A stretch of DNA of 64,000 bases from Nematostella vectensis (Eukaryota > Cnidaria > Anthozoa > Actiniaria > Edwardsiidae), in NCBI RefSeq assembly GCF_932526225.1, contig NC_064036.1, positions 10,175,519 to 10,239,518 on the forward strand. The letters are read 5' to 3'. The position numbers and the translations under genes were made by a program. Every line of letters begins with the position of its first letter. Positions within the stretch are counted from its first letter, which is position 1. Positions 25,727-40,700 of this stretch are shown one piece after another. A model generated the notes under the pieces. The model ran no database searches. It was given only the letters and a program-made list of their open reading frames with translations, and was not told the origin of the DNA.

Positions 25727-28700
25727 ATGATGCTCAAGATGATTATTTTAGTTTCCTTAGTATACTTTGCATCTTCCTTGAAGACCTATTCCCAAAATGA
25801 CGAGGATGATGATAGAACATGGACGAAAGGTAGGAATTTACACTCAAAGTTAGTAAATGTCACAGGTTGTTTAGAAGATGCCTTATCCAACAGGTTAATT
25901 CTAGTACAATTTAGAATCATCTAATGCTAACTTGTCCGGCTGACGTCGTCATATGCTTTGAAGTGTTTAAAAACACTACGTCAAACAAACATCTAAAGTT
26001 TTTAATGCCTTCAAAACTTTAACCGCCATTAAATCTTCTAAGAACATATTCGTTTCATATTTCTGCCTTTTTGTTATGCTCCTATATTTGGTTATTAAAA
26101 TAAATTGCGATAAGTAATTTTTTTATGATTAACGCATCTTTTAAAACAAGATTTTTATTGTGTCTCTTACAAGGTATCCTAAACCAAAGCTACCACATCT
26201 AAATAAGAAATATATGAATCTATTACGATTTATGTACAACCTAATTAATAAACTTGTTTTTTTTGTAAAAGACTGCTTGAAAAGGCATATTACTCGTCAA
26301 AATTGATAAGACGACTAGTTTTTTGGCACTTAATAAATATTTAGATACATCCAGGATATTTAGATGCATTTAGCATAACAATGTATAGCAGGCTGTTGAA
26401 TGTCGACGAACTTCATCAGATCAAAGTAGGGGTCCAAATTAATGTGCTTTGTTATATTTCTTTCTTTATAAAACATAAATGTTTGTTTTTCATTAAAGTG
26501 TTCTCTCCACTAGTCCTTCGATCAAAGGATCGTTTACGGAAGGAATTTTTATTTGCAATACCAACCAAATAACCATTTTTTGGTAACAAACGCAAAATAA
26601 TAAAAAAAGGCCCAAATGTTTTTCCCTTTGAGGAGATGAAAGTAAATGTACACTTACAATCAACATCATTTTGTTAGGCTTCGTGGCGTCTTCTGCGGAC
26701 TCTACTATTTAGGCTTACTTGCCATTGTGGTTTTTGGGTGCATGACGAAGCAATTTTTTTTGCGCAGAAAACATTTTTAATTACTCTGTGTTTTGGAGTC
26801 ATGGTGTCGAGTAGTGAGAACACGTAGATTCAATCACTCCTGCACAGACCCCCTATATAGATAGGCAAAAAATTAAAACGTATCTTATATATTTTAGTAT
26901 TCTACATTATAAAGTAAATCCTCGAGGTAACAATATGGAACTGAAAAATTGCATCGTTAAAGTCTGGTTCTCACGACGACGTAAGCGTAAGCGGAGACGA
27001 AGCGTAAGAGTCTTATGTCGCGTGAGAACCGGCTCTACGTAAGCGCAAGGTTTTACGCATGCTCATTTCGTAGTCTAGTGCCCATACCTCCTCGACGAGC
27101 CAAAGCTGGATGGGTTAATTTATTCTTATGTTTCGCTTATGCTTACGTCAATCCGGTTTTCACGCGACGTAAGCGTAGCATAGACGTAAGATTATCAAAA
27201 CTTCCCGTTCTTCTTGCGCTTATGCTTGCTCTTACTTCGAGCCGGTTCTCACGCGACCTAAGACCATTACGCTCCCGAGAACCAACCTTAATATCGAGAA
27301 ATACCGTTAAATCGAGAGGATTTTCCAAATTCTGTAAACCTTTTTCTACTTAATTTCCCGTGTACTTAAATTCGTGAATTTAAATACTCGCGAAAAAGAC
27401 CGCAAATTTTGATCTCGCGAAATTTAAGGGATATAGAAAGAGTAACATACTTAGCAACGTTTGTACAAGCCTTGGTGCAAGCTCTATCGTTTTTTTAGAT
27501 TTAAAGATTCGCCTGTCATCTTCACAAATTTCCTCCAATATGTCCTTTTGCAGTCTTCAAATCGACCATCCCGTCCGGGTTCCTTGTTATGTGTAGCTAC
27601 GAGCGTCTCGTATCTTTCCATTATCGCCCTGTTCCTGATGTATCGTCAATTTCGAATAAAGTATAAACTTCAAATCCGCAAAATTTAATCCCCTGCAAAC
27701 ATAATTTTCCTTCGCGGTCGCGAAATCAAAGACTCGCGAAATCTGCCGAGAATTAAAGACGCGCAAAAATTTAGAAGATGGCGAGACTAGAAATTAATAT
27801 CGTTATATACCGAGATTGTCGTCATATCGAGTGTTATCGAGTATCGTTACATCGACTATCTTTGTTTCGAGGTTTTACTGTGATTATATTAAACTTTTAA
27901 TTAACTTTTCAATCTTAATCCAATTTTTAAGTGTTAGATACATATTTTCATGAATATATAAATATCTCACGAAATTAAGGCAGTTGTACTTCCGAAATTA
28001 GATTAGATTAGTTAGATTGTTATAATCCTGGTCATATGTGTTAGGAATTTTCCTTGCTTTATCTCCAACAGACGCTTATGATCAAACTATTCTCAATACA
28101 TACGAAGATGTCATTGGACCTGGGGTTTCTGACACGGACGAATTCCAGGAAGAATCCGAGAAAAGTTCTAAGAAACGAGTCTGCACAACAAAAGCGTGTC
28201 AAGACCTGTCGAATATCATAAGCAAGAACATGAATCCTTCTGTTGACCCGTGTAAAGATTTGTTTGAGTACAGCTGTGGAGGAATGCCCACGTCACACAG
28301 TACTTTCTCAAACGTCGCGGGAAGAGTGATGCTAGCTATGAAAGCTATCGTAGATGGACTGAATGCTGAGCCTCCAGGTAAACATAGTTGTGCGCAGTTA
28401 TACATAATGAATGTCGTCCCAGGTTCCCCCTACTTCGTGAGTTTTGTGCTTCTGACAGATGTCAGAGAGATAATGTTTTTAGGAACATAGCAGACTGCGG
28501 AGAAGAATTCGAAGGTTTTAAAAGCTTACTCGCGCGAAACCTGGTGCATAGGAGGCGACGAAACGGAGAAAAATAGGAATAGTTCCTTTTTCTTCCTTCT
28601 CTGTCCTCGCTTACTTCGCTCATGTTCATTCGACTCTCGCACGCGCCTTAACTCTAGCGTCTCAGTATCCCCTTGCTTTTCCTTAGCTAGTGAAATAGCT

Positions 28701-31700
28701 TAGAGCTTTTCTGAGTGTACATCAGCGGAACAGAGACGCAAGCAGAGAAGGACGAAAGGGACCCATTCCGTTTCTTGCCAGCTTCCTTCTCCGCTTGCGC
28801 CTCCTTCACACTATCTTTTACACGCGTGGCATGCATGCAAGCGTCTTTTCTTCTCCGTCTCCGCGACCTTTTCTATTGCAAAATTAGACCTTAAGCATAC
28901 AAAGGCATCTAAAAGAATAGATACGGCAAGAGCATTTCCATGCTATAAAATACCTTTTGCTATGAAAATCCGTGGAAATCTCTGCTTGGCACGAACGACA
29001 ACTTATGTAGCCTCGTATTTCATTTTTTTATGCCCCGCGAGCTTCGCTCTTGTCCATAGAACAATGGAAAATTATCGGGTCCGGCATAAGTTCCAATATG
29101 GCCCGCGAACTCAGTCAGTAAGATGTATATATGCGGGTTTTATGACAGCTAGCTACGCCTCGGACTATGTCTTATGTCTTATGTCTTATGTCTTATGTTA
29201 ACTGTTAATGTTAATGTCAATGTTAATGTTAATGTTAATGTTAACTGCTCGGACTATGTCTTATGTCTTATGTTCTTATGCCTGAACTATGTCTATGTCT
29301 CCTGAACTATGTCTATGTCTCCTGAACTATGTCTATGCCTCCTGAACTATGTCTACGTCTCCTGAACTATGTCTATGTCTCCTGAACTATGTCTACGCCT
29401 CCTGAACTATGTCTACGCCTCCTGAACTATGTCTATGCCTCCTGAACTATGTCTACGCCTCCTGAACTATGTCTACGCCTCCTGAACTATGTCTACGCCT
29501 CCTGAACTATGTCTACGCCTCCTGAACTATGTCTACGTCTCCTGAACTATGTCTATGTCTCCTGAACTATGTCTATGTCTCCTGAACTATGTCTATGTCT
29601 CCTGAACTATGTCTATACCTCCTGAACTATGTATACGTCTCCTGAACTATGTCTATGTCTCCTGAACTATGTCTATGTCTCCTGAACTATGTCTATGTCT
29701 CCTGAACTATGTCTATGCCTCCTGAACTATGTCTACGCCTCCTTAACTATGTCTACGCCTCCTGAACTATGTCTATGCCTCCTGAACTATGTCTATGCCT
29801 CCTGAACTATGTCTACGCCTCCTGAACTATGTCTACGCCTCCTGAACTATGTTTACGCCTCCTGAACTATGTCGACGTCTCCTGAACTATGTCTATGTCT
29901 CCTGAACTATGTCTATGTCTCCTGAACTATGTCTATACCTCCTGAACTATGTCTATGTCTCCTGAACTATGTCTATGTCTCCTGAACTATGTCTACGCCT
30001 CCTGAACTATGTCTATGTCTCCTGAACTATGTCTATGTCTCCTGAACTATGTCTATACCTCCTGAACTATGTCTATGTCTCCTGAACTATGTCTATACCT
30101 CCTGAACTATGTCGACGTCTCCTGAACTATGTCTACGCCTCCTGAACTATGTCTATGTCTCCTGAACTATGTCTATACCTCCTGAACTATGTCTATGTCT
30201 CCTGAACTATGTCTATGCCTCCTGAACTATGTCTATGTCTCCTGAACTATGTCTACGCCTCCTGAACTATGTCTACGCCTCCTGAACTATGTCTATGTCT
30301 CCTGAACTATGTCTATGCCTCCTGAACTATGTCTATGTCTCCTGACCTATGTCTATACCTCCTGAACTATGTCTATGTCTCCTGAACTATGTCTACGCCT
30401 CCTGAACTATGTCTATACCTCCTGAACTATGTCTATGTCTCCTGAACTATGTCTATGCCTCCTGAACTATGTCTATGTCTCCTGAACTATGTCTACGCCT
30501 CCTGAACTATGTCTACGCCTCCTGAACTATGTCTATGTCTCCTGAACTATGTCTACGCCTCCTGAACTATGTCTACGCCTCCTGAACTATGTCTACGTCT
30601 CCTGAACTATGTCTATGCCTCCTGAACTATGTCTGTGTCTCCTGAACTATGTCTGTCTCCTGAACTATGTCTATGCCTCCTGAACTATGTTTACGCCTCC
30701 TGAACTATGTCTATGTCTCCTGAACTATGTCTATGTCTCCTGAACTATGTCTATGTCTCCTGAACTATGTCTATGTCTCCTGAACTATGTCTACGCCTCC
30801 TGAACTATGTCTACGTCTCCTGAACTATGTCTACGTCTCCTGAACTATGTCTATGTCTCCTGAACTATGTCTATACCTCCTAAACTATGTCTATGTCTCC
30901 TGAACTATGTCTATGCCTCCTGAACTATGTCTATGTCTCCTGAACTATGTCTACGCCTCCTGAACTATGTCTACGCCTCCTGAACTATGTCTATACCTCC
31001 TGAACTATGTCTATGTCTCCTGAAGTATGTCTATACCTCCTGAACTATGTCTACGTCTCCTGAACTATGACTACGCCTCCTGAACTATGTCTACGTCTCC
31101 TGAACTATGTCTATGTCTCCTGAACTATGTCTATACCTCCTGAATTATGTCTATGTCTCCTGAACTATGTCTATACCTCCTGAATTATGTCTATGTCTCC
31201 TGAACTATGTCTATACCTCCTGAACTATGTCTACGTCTCCTGAACTATGTCTATGTCTCCTGAACTATGTCTATACCTCCTGAACTATGTCTATGTCTCC
31301 TGAACTATGTCTATACCTCCTGAACTATGTCTATGTCTCCTGAACTATGTCTATGTCTCTTGAACTATGTCTATGCCTCCTGAACTATGTCTATGTCTCC
31401 TGAACTATGTCTAGGCCTCCTGAACTATGTCTACGCCTCCTGAACTATGTCTACGCCTCCTGAACTATGTCTATGTCTCCTGAACTATGTCTATGTCTCC
31501 TGAACTATGTCTACGCCTCCTGAACTATATCTATACCTCCTGAACTATGTCTATACCTCCTGAACTATGTCTATGTCTCCTGAACTATGTCTATACCTCC
31601 TGAACTATGTCTATGTCTCCTGAACTATGTCTATGTCTCCTGAACTATGTCTATGCCTCCTGAACTATGTCTACGCCTCCTGAACTATGTCTACGCCTCC

Positions 31701-34700
31701 TGAACTATGTCTATGCCTCCTGAACTATGTCTATGCCTCCTGAACTATGTCTACGCCTCCTGAACTATGTCTACGCCTCCTGAACTATGTCTACGCCTCC
31801 TGAACTATGTCGACGTCTCCTGAACTATGTCTATGTCTCCTGAACTATGTCTATGTCTCCTGAACTATGTCTATACCTCCTGAACTATGTCTATGTCTCC
31901 TGAACTATGTCTATGTCTCCTGAACTATGTCTACGCCTCCTGAACTATGTCTATGTCTCCTGAACTATGTCTATGTCTCCTGAACTATGTCTATACCTCC
32001 TGAACTATGTCTATGTCTCCTGAACTATGTCTATACCTCCTGAACTATGTCGACGTCTCCTGAACTATGTCTACGCCTCCTGAACTATGTCTATGTCTCC
32101 TGAACTATGTCTATACCTCCTGAACTATGTCTATGTCTCCTGAACTATGTCTATGCCTCCTGAACTATGTCTATGTCTCCTGAACTATGTCTACGCCTCC
32201 TGAACTATGTCTACGCCTCCTGAACTATGTCTATGTCTCCTGAACTATGTCTACGCCTCCTGAACTATGTCTACGCCTCCTGAACTATGTCTACGTCTCC
32301 TGAACTATGTCTATGCCTCCTGAACTATGTCTGTGTCTCCTGAACTATGTCTGTCTCCTGAACTATGTCTATGCCTCCTGAACTATGTTTACGCCTCCTG
32401 AACTATGTCTATGTCTCCTGAACTATGTCTATGTCTCCTGAACTATGTCTATGTCTCCTGAACTATGTCTATGTCTCCTGAACTATGTCTATACCTCCTG
32501 AACTATGTCTACGCCTCCTGAACTATGTCTACGTCTCCTGAACTATGTCTATGTCTCCTGAACTATGTCTATGTCTACTGAACTATGTCTATACCTCCTG
32601 AACTATGTCTATGTCTCCTGAACTATGTCTATGCCTCCTGAACTATGTCTATGTCTCCTGAACTATGTCTACGCCTCCTGAACTATGTCTACGCCTCCTG
32701 AACTATGTCTATGTCTCCTGAACTATGTCTATACCTCCTGAACTATGTCTATGTCTCCTGAACTATGTCTATACCTCCTGAACTATGTCTACGTCTCCTG
32801 AACTATGACTACGCCTCCTGAACTATGTCTACGTCTCCTGAACTATGTCTATGTCTCCTGAACTATGTCTATACCTCCTGAATTATGTCTATGTCTCCTG
32901 AACTATGTCTACGCCTCCTGAACTATGTTTATACCTCCTGAACTATGTCTACGCCTCCTGAACTATGTCTATACCTCCTGAACTATGTCTATACCTCCTG
33001 AACTATGTCTATGTCTCCTGAACTATGTCTATGTCTCCTGAACTATGTCTATGCCTCCTGAACTATGTCTACGTCTCCTGAACTATGTCTACGCCTCCTG
33101 AACTATGTCTACGCCTCCTGAACTATGTCTACGCCTCCTGAACTATGTCTATGTCTCCTGAACTATGTCTATGTCTCCTGAACTATGTCTACGCCTCCTG
33201 AACTATGTTTATACCTCCTGAACTATGTCTACGCCTCCTGAACTATGTCTATACCTCCTGAACTATGTCTATACCTCCTGAACTATGTCTATGTCTCCTG
33301 AACTATGTCTATGTCTCCTGAACTATGTCTATGCCTCCTGAACTATGTCTATGTCTCCTGAACTATGTCTATACCTCCTGAACTATGTCTACGCCTCCTG
33401 AACTATGTCTACGCCTCCTGAACTATGTCTATGTCTCCTGAACTATGTCTACGCTTCCTGAACTATGTCTACGCCTCCTGAACTATGTCTACGTCTCCTG
33501 AACTATGTCTATGCCTCCTGAACTATGTCTATGTCTCCTGAACTATGTCTGTCTCCTGAACTATGTCTATGCCTCCTGAACTATGTCTACGCCTCCTGAA
33601 CTATGTCTACGCCTCCTGAACTATGTCTACGCCTCCTGAACTATGTCTATGTCTCCTGAACTATGTCTATGTCTCCTGAACTATGTCTATGTCTCCTGAA
33701 CTATGTCTACGCCTCCTGAACTATGTCTACGCCTCCTGAACTATGTCTACGTCTCCTGAACTATGTCTACGTCTCCTGAACTATGTCTATGTCTCCTGAA
33801 CTATGTCTATATCTCCTGAACTATGTCTATGTCTCCTGAACTATGTCTATGCCTCCTGAACTATGTCTACGCCTCCTGAACTATGTCTACGCCTCCTGAA
33901 CTATGTCTATGTCTCCTGAACTATGTCTATACCTCCTGAACTATGTCTATGTCTCCTGAACTATGTCTACGTCTCCTGAACTATGTCTACGTCTCCTGAA
34001 CTATGACTACGCCTCCTGAACTATGTCTACGTCTCCTGAACTATGTCTACGTCTCCTGAACTATGTCTATACCTCCTGAACTATGTCTATGTCTCCTGAA
34101 CTATGTCTATGTCTCCTGAACTATGTCTACACCTCCTGAACTATGTCTACGTCTCCTGAACTACGTCTATGTCTCCAGAACTATGTCTATACCTCCTGAA
34201 CTATGTCTATGTCTCCTGAACTATGTCTATGTCTCCTGAACTATGTCTATGTCTCCTGAACTATGTCTATGCCTCCTGAACTATGTCTATGTCTCCTGAA
34301 CTATGTCTATGTCTCCTGAACTATGTCTACGCCTCCTGAACTATGTCTACGCCTCCTGAACTATGTCTACGCCTCCTGAACTATGTCTACGCCTCCTGAA
34401 CTATGTCTATGTCTCCTGAACTATGTCTACGCCTCCTTAACTATGTCTATACCTCCTGAACTATGTCTACGCCTCCTGAACTATGTCTATACCTCCTGAA
34501 CTATGTCTATACCTCCTGAACTATGTCTATGTCTCCTGAACTATGTCTATGTCTCCTGAACTATGTCTATGCCTCCTGAACTATGTCTATGTCTCCTGAA
34601 CTATGTCTATACCTCCTGAACTATGTCTACGCCTCCTGAACTATGTCTACGCCTCCTGAACTATGTCTATGTCTCCTGAACTATGTCTACGCTTCCTGAA

Positions 34701-37700
34701 CTATGTCTACGCCTCCTGAACTATGTCTACGTCTCCTGAACTATGTCTATGCCTCCTGAACTATGTCTATGTCTCCTGAACTATGTCTGTCTCCTGAACT
34801 ATGTCTATGCCTCCTGAACTATGTCTACGCCTCCTGAACTATGTCTACGCCTCCTGAACTATGTCTACGCCTCCTGAACTATGTCTATGTCTCCTGAACT
34901 ATGTCTATGTCTCCTGAACTATGTCTATGTCTCCTGAACTATGTCTACGCCTCCTGAACTATGTCTACGCCTCCTGAACTATGTCTACGTCTCCTGAACT
35001 ATGTCTACGTCTCCTGAACTATGTCTATGTCTCCTGAACTATGTCTATATCTCCTGAACTATGTCTATGTCTCCTGAACTATGTCTATGCCTCCTGAACT
35101 ATGTCTATGCCTCCTGAACTATGTCTACGCCTCCTGAACTATGTCTACGCCTCCTGAACTATGTCTATGTCTCCTGAACTATGTCTATACCTCCTGAACT
35201 ATGTCTATGTCTCCTGAACTATGTCTACGTCTCCTGAACTATGTCTACGTCTCCTGAACTATGACTACGCCTCCTGAACTATGTCTACGTCTCCTGAACT
35301 ATGTCTATGTCTCCTGAACTATGTCTATACCTCCTGAACTATGTCTATGTCTCCTGAACTATGTCTATGTCTCCTGAACTATGTCTACACCTCCTGAACT
35401 ATGTCTACGTCTCCTGAACTACGTCTATGTCTCCAGAACTATGTCTATACCTCCTGAACTATGTCTATGTCTCCTGAACTATGTCTATGTCTCCTGAACT
35501 ATGTCTATGTCTCCTGAACTATGTCTATGCCTCCTGAACTATGTCTATGTCTCCTGAACTATGTCTATGTCTCCTGAACTATGTCTACGCCTCCTGAACT
35601 ATGTCTACGCCTCCTGAACTATGTCTACGCCTCCTGAACTATGTCTACGCCTCCTGAACTATGTCTATGTCTCCTGAACTATGTCTACGCCTCCTTAACT
35701 ATGTCTATACCTCCTGAACTATGTCTACGCCTCCTGAACTATGTCTATGCCTCCTGAACTATGTCTATGCCTCCTGAACTATGTCTATGCCTCCTGAACT
35801 ATGTCTATGTCTCCTGAACTATGTCTATGTCTCCTGAACTATGTCTATGTCTCCTGAACTATGTCTATGTCTCCTGAACTATGTCTATGCCTCCTGAACT
35901 ATGTCTATGTCTCCTGAACTATGTCTATGTCTCCTGAACTATGTCTATGTCTCCTGAACTATGTCTATGTCTCCTGAACTATGTCTACGCCTCCTGAACT
36001 ATGTCTACGCCTCCTGAACTATGTCTACGCCTCCTGAACTATGTCTATGTCTCCTGAACTATGTCTACGCCTCCTGAACTATGTCTACGCCTCCTGAACT
36101 ATGTCTACGTCTCCTGAACTATGTCTATGTCTCCTGAACTATGTCTATGTCTCCTGAACTATGTCTATGCCTCCTGAACTATGTCTACGTCTCCTGAACT
36201 ATGTCTATGTCTCCTGAACTATGTCTACGCCTCCTGAACTATGTCTACGCCTCCTGAACTATGTCTATGCCTCCTGAACTATGTCTACGCCTCCTGAACT
36301 ATGTCTACGCCTCCTGAACTATGTCTACGCCTCCTGAACTATGTCTACGCCTCCTGAACTATGTCTACGCCTCCTGAACTATGTCTACGTCTCCTGAACT
36401 ATGTCTATGTCTCCTGAACTATGTCTATGTCTCCTGAACTATGTCTATACCTCCTGAACTATGTCTACGTCTCCTGAACTATGTCTATGTCTCCTGAACT
36501 ATGTCTATACCTCCTGAACTATGTCTATGTCTCCTGAACTATGTCTATACCTCCTGAACTATGTCTATGTCTCCTGAACTATGTCTTTGTCTCCTGAACT
36601 ATGTCTATGCCTCCTGAACTATGTCTACGCCTCCTTAACTATGTCTACGCCTCCTGAACTATGTCTATGCCTCCTGAACTATGTCTATGCCTCCTGAACT
36701 ATGTCTACGCCTCCTGAACTATGTCTATGTCTCCTGAACTATGTCTGTCTCCTGAACTATGTCTATGCCTCCTGAACTATGTCTATACCTCCTGAACTAT
36801 GTCTACGTCTCCTGAACTATGTCTACGCCTCCTGAGCTATGTCTACGCCTCCTGAGCTATGTCTACGCCTCCTGAACTATGTCTACGTCTCCTGAACTAT
36901 GTCTACGCCTCCTGAACTATGTCTATGTCTCCTGAACTATGTCTATACTTCCTGAACTATGTCCATGTCTCCTGAACTATGTCTATGCCTCCTGAAATGT
37001 GTTCGTTTCCTGAACTATTTCTGCTTTTTCTCAGATAAAGACAGCGTGGATGGTAAACTCGTGACATGGTATAACACGTGCATGGATAAAAACCAGCGGG
37101 AGAAACTAGGCTCTACTCCGCTCAAGAAATTGATCGACAGCTTAGGGCCCTGGCCTTCTCTCACCGACGATTGGGATGAGGAGTCGTGGGATCTGGAGAA
37201 GGCTGTAGCGGCAATGCATCGTAATGGAACTATTGACGCACTCTTTTCCGCGGGACTCTCGAACAACGCGCACAACGTTAGCTCGCCTTTGCAGCCAGGG
37301 GTGAGAAGAGAGTTTAATTCCTAAACATAGTTGCGACGGCTCATATAGATACTTTGCAGGGGGCACACAAATCATCCAAATCATTGAGTTGTCACATAGC
37401 CAACTGTATACTCATATTCCGCCGACTCTAGCCGCTTTGACTTCGTTACCTTTTTAAAATGATTTTATGCAATACATGCCATTCTTTAGTTGTTCTAGAC
37501 GTATGGTATGGATTATATGTCGTCTTCTCTTTGGTATGCGTTATATGTCGTCTTTTCTTGGTAAGCGTTATATGTCGTCTTCTCTTGGAATGCGTTACAT
37601 TTCGTCTTCTCTTGGTATGCGTTATATGTCGTCTTTTCTTTATATGCGTTATATGTCGTCTTCTCTTGGTATGCGTTATATGTCGTCTTCTCTTGGTATG

Positions 37701-40700
37701 CGTTATGTGTCCTCTTCTCTTGTAGTTGTTCCGGCTGGAAAATTTTTTGTCGTCTGTTCTTTGTATGGATTATATGTCGTTTTTTTGCAGTTGTTTAAAG
37801 CCAAGCTTGGCCTCGAAGATGTCGATTTTTACGTCTCCAACTCACCATACCAGCGAAGGGTAGGTCACTTGTCATTAATCATATACCAACTTTTGCAAAA
37901 TTATTCGTCTATTTGTTTTCCCCTATCCTAGTACACCAACTGCTTTTTTGCAACCATCTTCGTCTATTTGTTATCACCTATCCTAGCACGCGCATGCCCG
38001 GGCGAGCAGTTGTCTTGCACAGTGCTCCGCCAAACCCGCTGGTTTTTGTACCTTTTACGATCTAGGAAAATTTATTCTTCCCTTTGGCTACTTACTAAAG
38101 ACCCTGTTTAGCCTCCTGGACGTTCTTGTGGGCTCTATTATAACCAAGGCCTATTGTCCTCGCGAACGCACCCCCCTTCCCCCCCCCCCCCCCCCCCCAC
38201 AACGTCTGCCGAAGGTCCACTTCCGGTTCCAAATGGACGTGCTATTTGTAGACAAAACTATCAAGCATAAGCTAGATCATTCTGGTACGTAGCCAAATCC
38301 GACAATAAACGTTTCGTGGAGATACTGCATAAAAAATCTCGTGGAGATACTGCATAAAAAAACTCCTTTTTGTTCTTTCGGGGATGGTCGGATTTTTATC
38401 AGATAACTTATTCCTTTCTTCCCCCCCCTGGAAAAATTAGGTCCACTTTTCGGATTTCGCAACCCCCCCCCCAGAAAAATCCTGGGTACGGGCCTATTTG
38501 TGGGGCTTGTATGAAACCTGTTAAATCTAACCAAGCTACTACCGAGTGCGAGGAGTGTCTCTTGTGGTATCACAAAAAGTGTATTTACCAATCAAAGCAA
38601 TCTTACGAGGCATTCTGCGATAACTCCAAGCTGACCTGGATCTGTCGTGCATGTCTATTTCCTAACTTCTCCTAGACATATTTCATGTCATGTCATGACT
38701 TTACATCTGTCAACGAATATTCCATCTTGGAACCATTAGTACAGACCCAGTTCTGGACTCGTCGTTCACACCTCTGATGACGTTATCTCCTGAAAACCGG
38801 CGACAAAACAACGCTACCTCCAGTACCCGGCCTTCTACATGCAAGACGAACAGTTATGTGCGCAAATATAAACAGCGTAAGGGGAAAAAATTTGAAATTC
38901 AGTCTTATCTGGAAATCGAGCAACCAGATATTGTGGCACTGCCGGAAACCAAGATCGACCCCAGTGTGCTAGACAATGAATTCTTTCCACCTGAACTAGG
39001 ATACTCCGTATTCAGGAAGGATAGGATACTGGGTGGCGGAGGAGTTTTCTTGGCCATTAAGTCATCTATGGCGCCACTGGTCTGTACTGACATTAACACG
39101 GAAAGTTCTGAGAGTATTTGGGCTCGGATACGCATGCGCGGTCGGTCGTTCTACCTTTGTAGTATTTACAGACCCCTTGATCAGTCAGTGGATGAGTTAT
39201 CAGCTTTACGTGATCAGCTTGGCGGCGTCCGCAAACTCCACCCATCGGACAACCCACCAGCTATCTATTTGTTGGGTGATTTCAATTTCCGACATGTGGA
39301 CTGGGTTTCCGTCACTCATCGTAACGGTGGCGAGCTCTGTCCGTCTGAAAGCCTTGCTGTCATTGACATCATGCGGGACTTTTACATGGAACAAATGATC
39401 ACCTTTCCCACGCGTGAAGATAAAACCCTGGATCTTCTAATAACTAACTGTCCAGGTCTGGTGTCTAAGGGTGACTACGATCAGATTCGCACGGATATGC
39501 AGTCGCATGAAAGGGAGTGCTTCGCATCTTGCCCTTATGAAAGATCAATCGAGGGGGACTGGAATCTATTCAAAGGGGCGCTACAAAGGTCCATTAAAGC
39601 TAACATCCCATCTAAGCTTATTAGTGGACGCGATGAATTACCATGGCTAACTCCGAGCCTGCGGCGCCTTATTAGGCAAAAACACCGCCTACACACAAAA
39701 TTCAAGAAGACGGGAAGTGCAAGAATGTGCTCGAAATGGCGCTCGGTTAGGAGGCTTTTGAGCTCCGCTCAGCGGATGTCATTGGGGATGTCCGATCAAA
39801 TTCCAAACTCTTCTGGAAGCTCATCGCCTCCCAGCGTAAAGACGGCCAATCTATGCCATCCCTTAAAAACCATGACCACTCACTCCCTCTATGAATCAGA
39901 TACAGAGAAGGCGACAGTCTCAAATCAGCAGTTATGCCTTAACTTCTCCTCTAAGAACACTAACTGTGCCCGGTGCCCGAAAAATGACTGAGATTCGTGT
40001 AACACCGGGTGGCGTCTTAAAACTCTTAAAAGGTCTCAAGACATCAAAATCAGCCGGCCCCGACAGGTTGCACCCTAAAATCCTTAAAGAGGTAGCAACC
40101 ACTATTACACCTATGCTGACGTACATCTTCCAAAAGCCTATTGACTCCGAATGCCTGCCGGAGGACTGGCGCATCGCCAATGTGTGCCCGCTCGTCAAAA
40201 ATGGCGATAGATCCCTTGCAGTAAACTATCGGCCAATCTCATTTACTAGTATTGTGTGCAAAGTCCTAGAGCATATCATTTGTACTAACATAATGGCTCA
40301 CATTGAATCTCACAACATATTGTCAGACCGCCAGCACCCGTTCAGGAGGATCATAGTTGCGTGACACACGTGTCATGTCATTCATGACTCGGCACTTGGT
40401 ATTGATTCTGGATTGCAGACCGACGCTTTCATAATCGATTTTGCGAAAGCATTCGACAAGGTACCGCACGAGAGACTAAAGTCCAAGCTCGCCAGCTATG
40501 GCATATGCGGTTTTACGCTATTGGATTGATGCCTTCTTATGTCAACGGAGGCAGCGGGTAGTAGTGAATGGATCAAAGTCGGAGTGGGCGCACGTGACAT
40601 CTGGCGTCCCTCAGGCACCGTTCTTGGTCCGGTATTGTTTAATTTATTTAATAACGATATCGTCGAAGTTGTGAGTAGCGGCTCAGAGGTCCGTATTTTT

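Noticed and set aside
27015-27353. 112-aa plus-strand ORF
   Set aside because: Runs through the composite CGTAAGCG inverted repeats; no family or splice support.
29281-37017. CRISPR-like appearance of the repeated array
   Set aside because: Units are directly contiguous 20-mers with no unique spacers, in an animal intron. It is a minisatellite.
37459-37931. Two hydrophobic plus-strand ORFs
   Set aside because: Generated by the 27-bp repeat in M13 intron 3; the real coding part is only exon 4 (37791-37859).
38160-38480. C-runs and a 24-bp duplication as part of the LINE
   Set aside because: They match the style of MITE ends seen elsewhere here rather than LINE 5' sequence; boundaries too vague to annotate separately.
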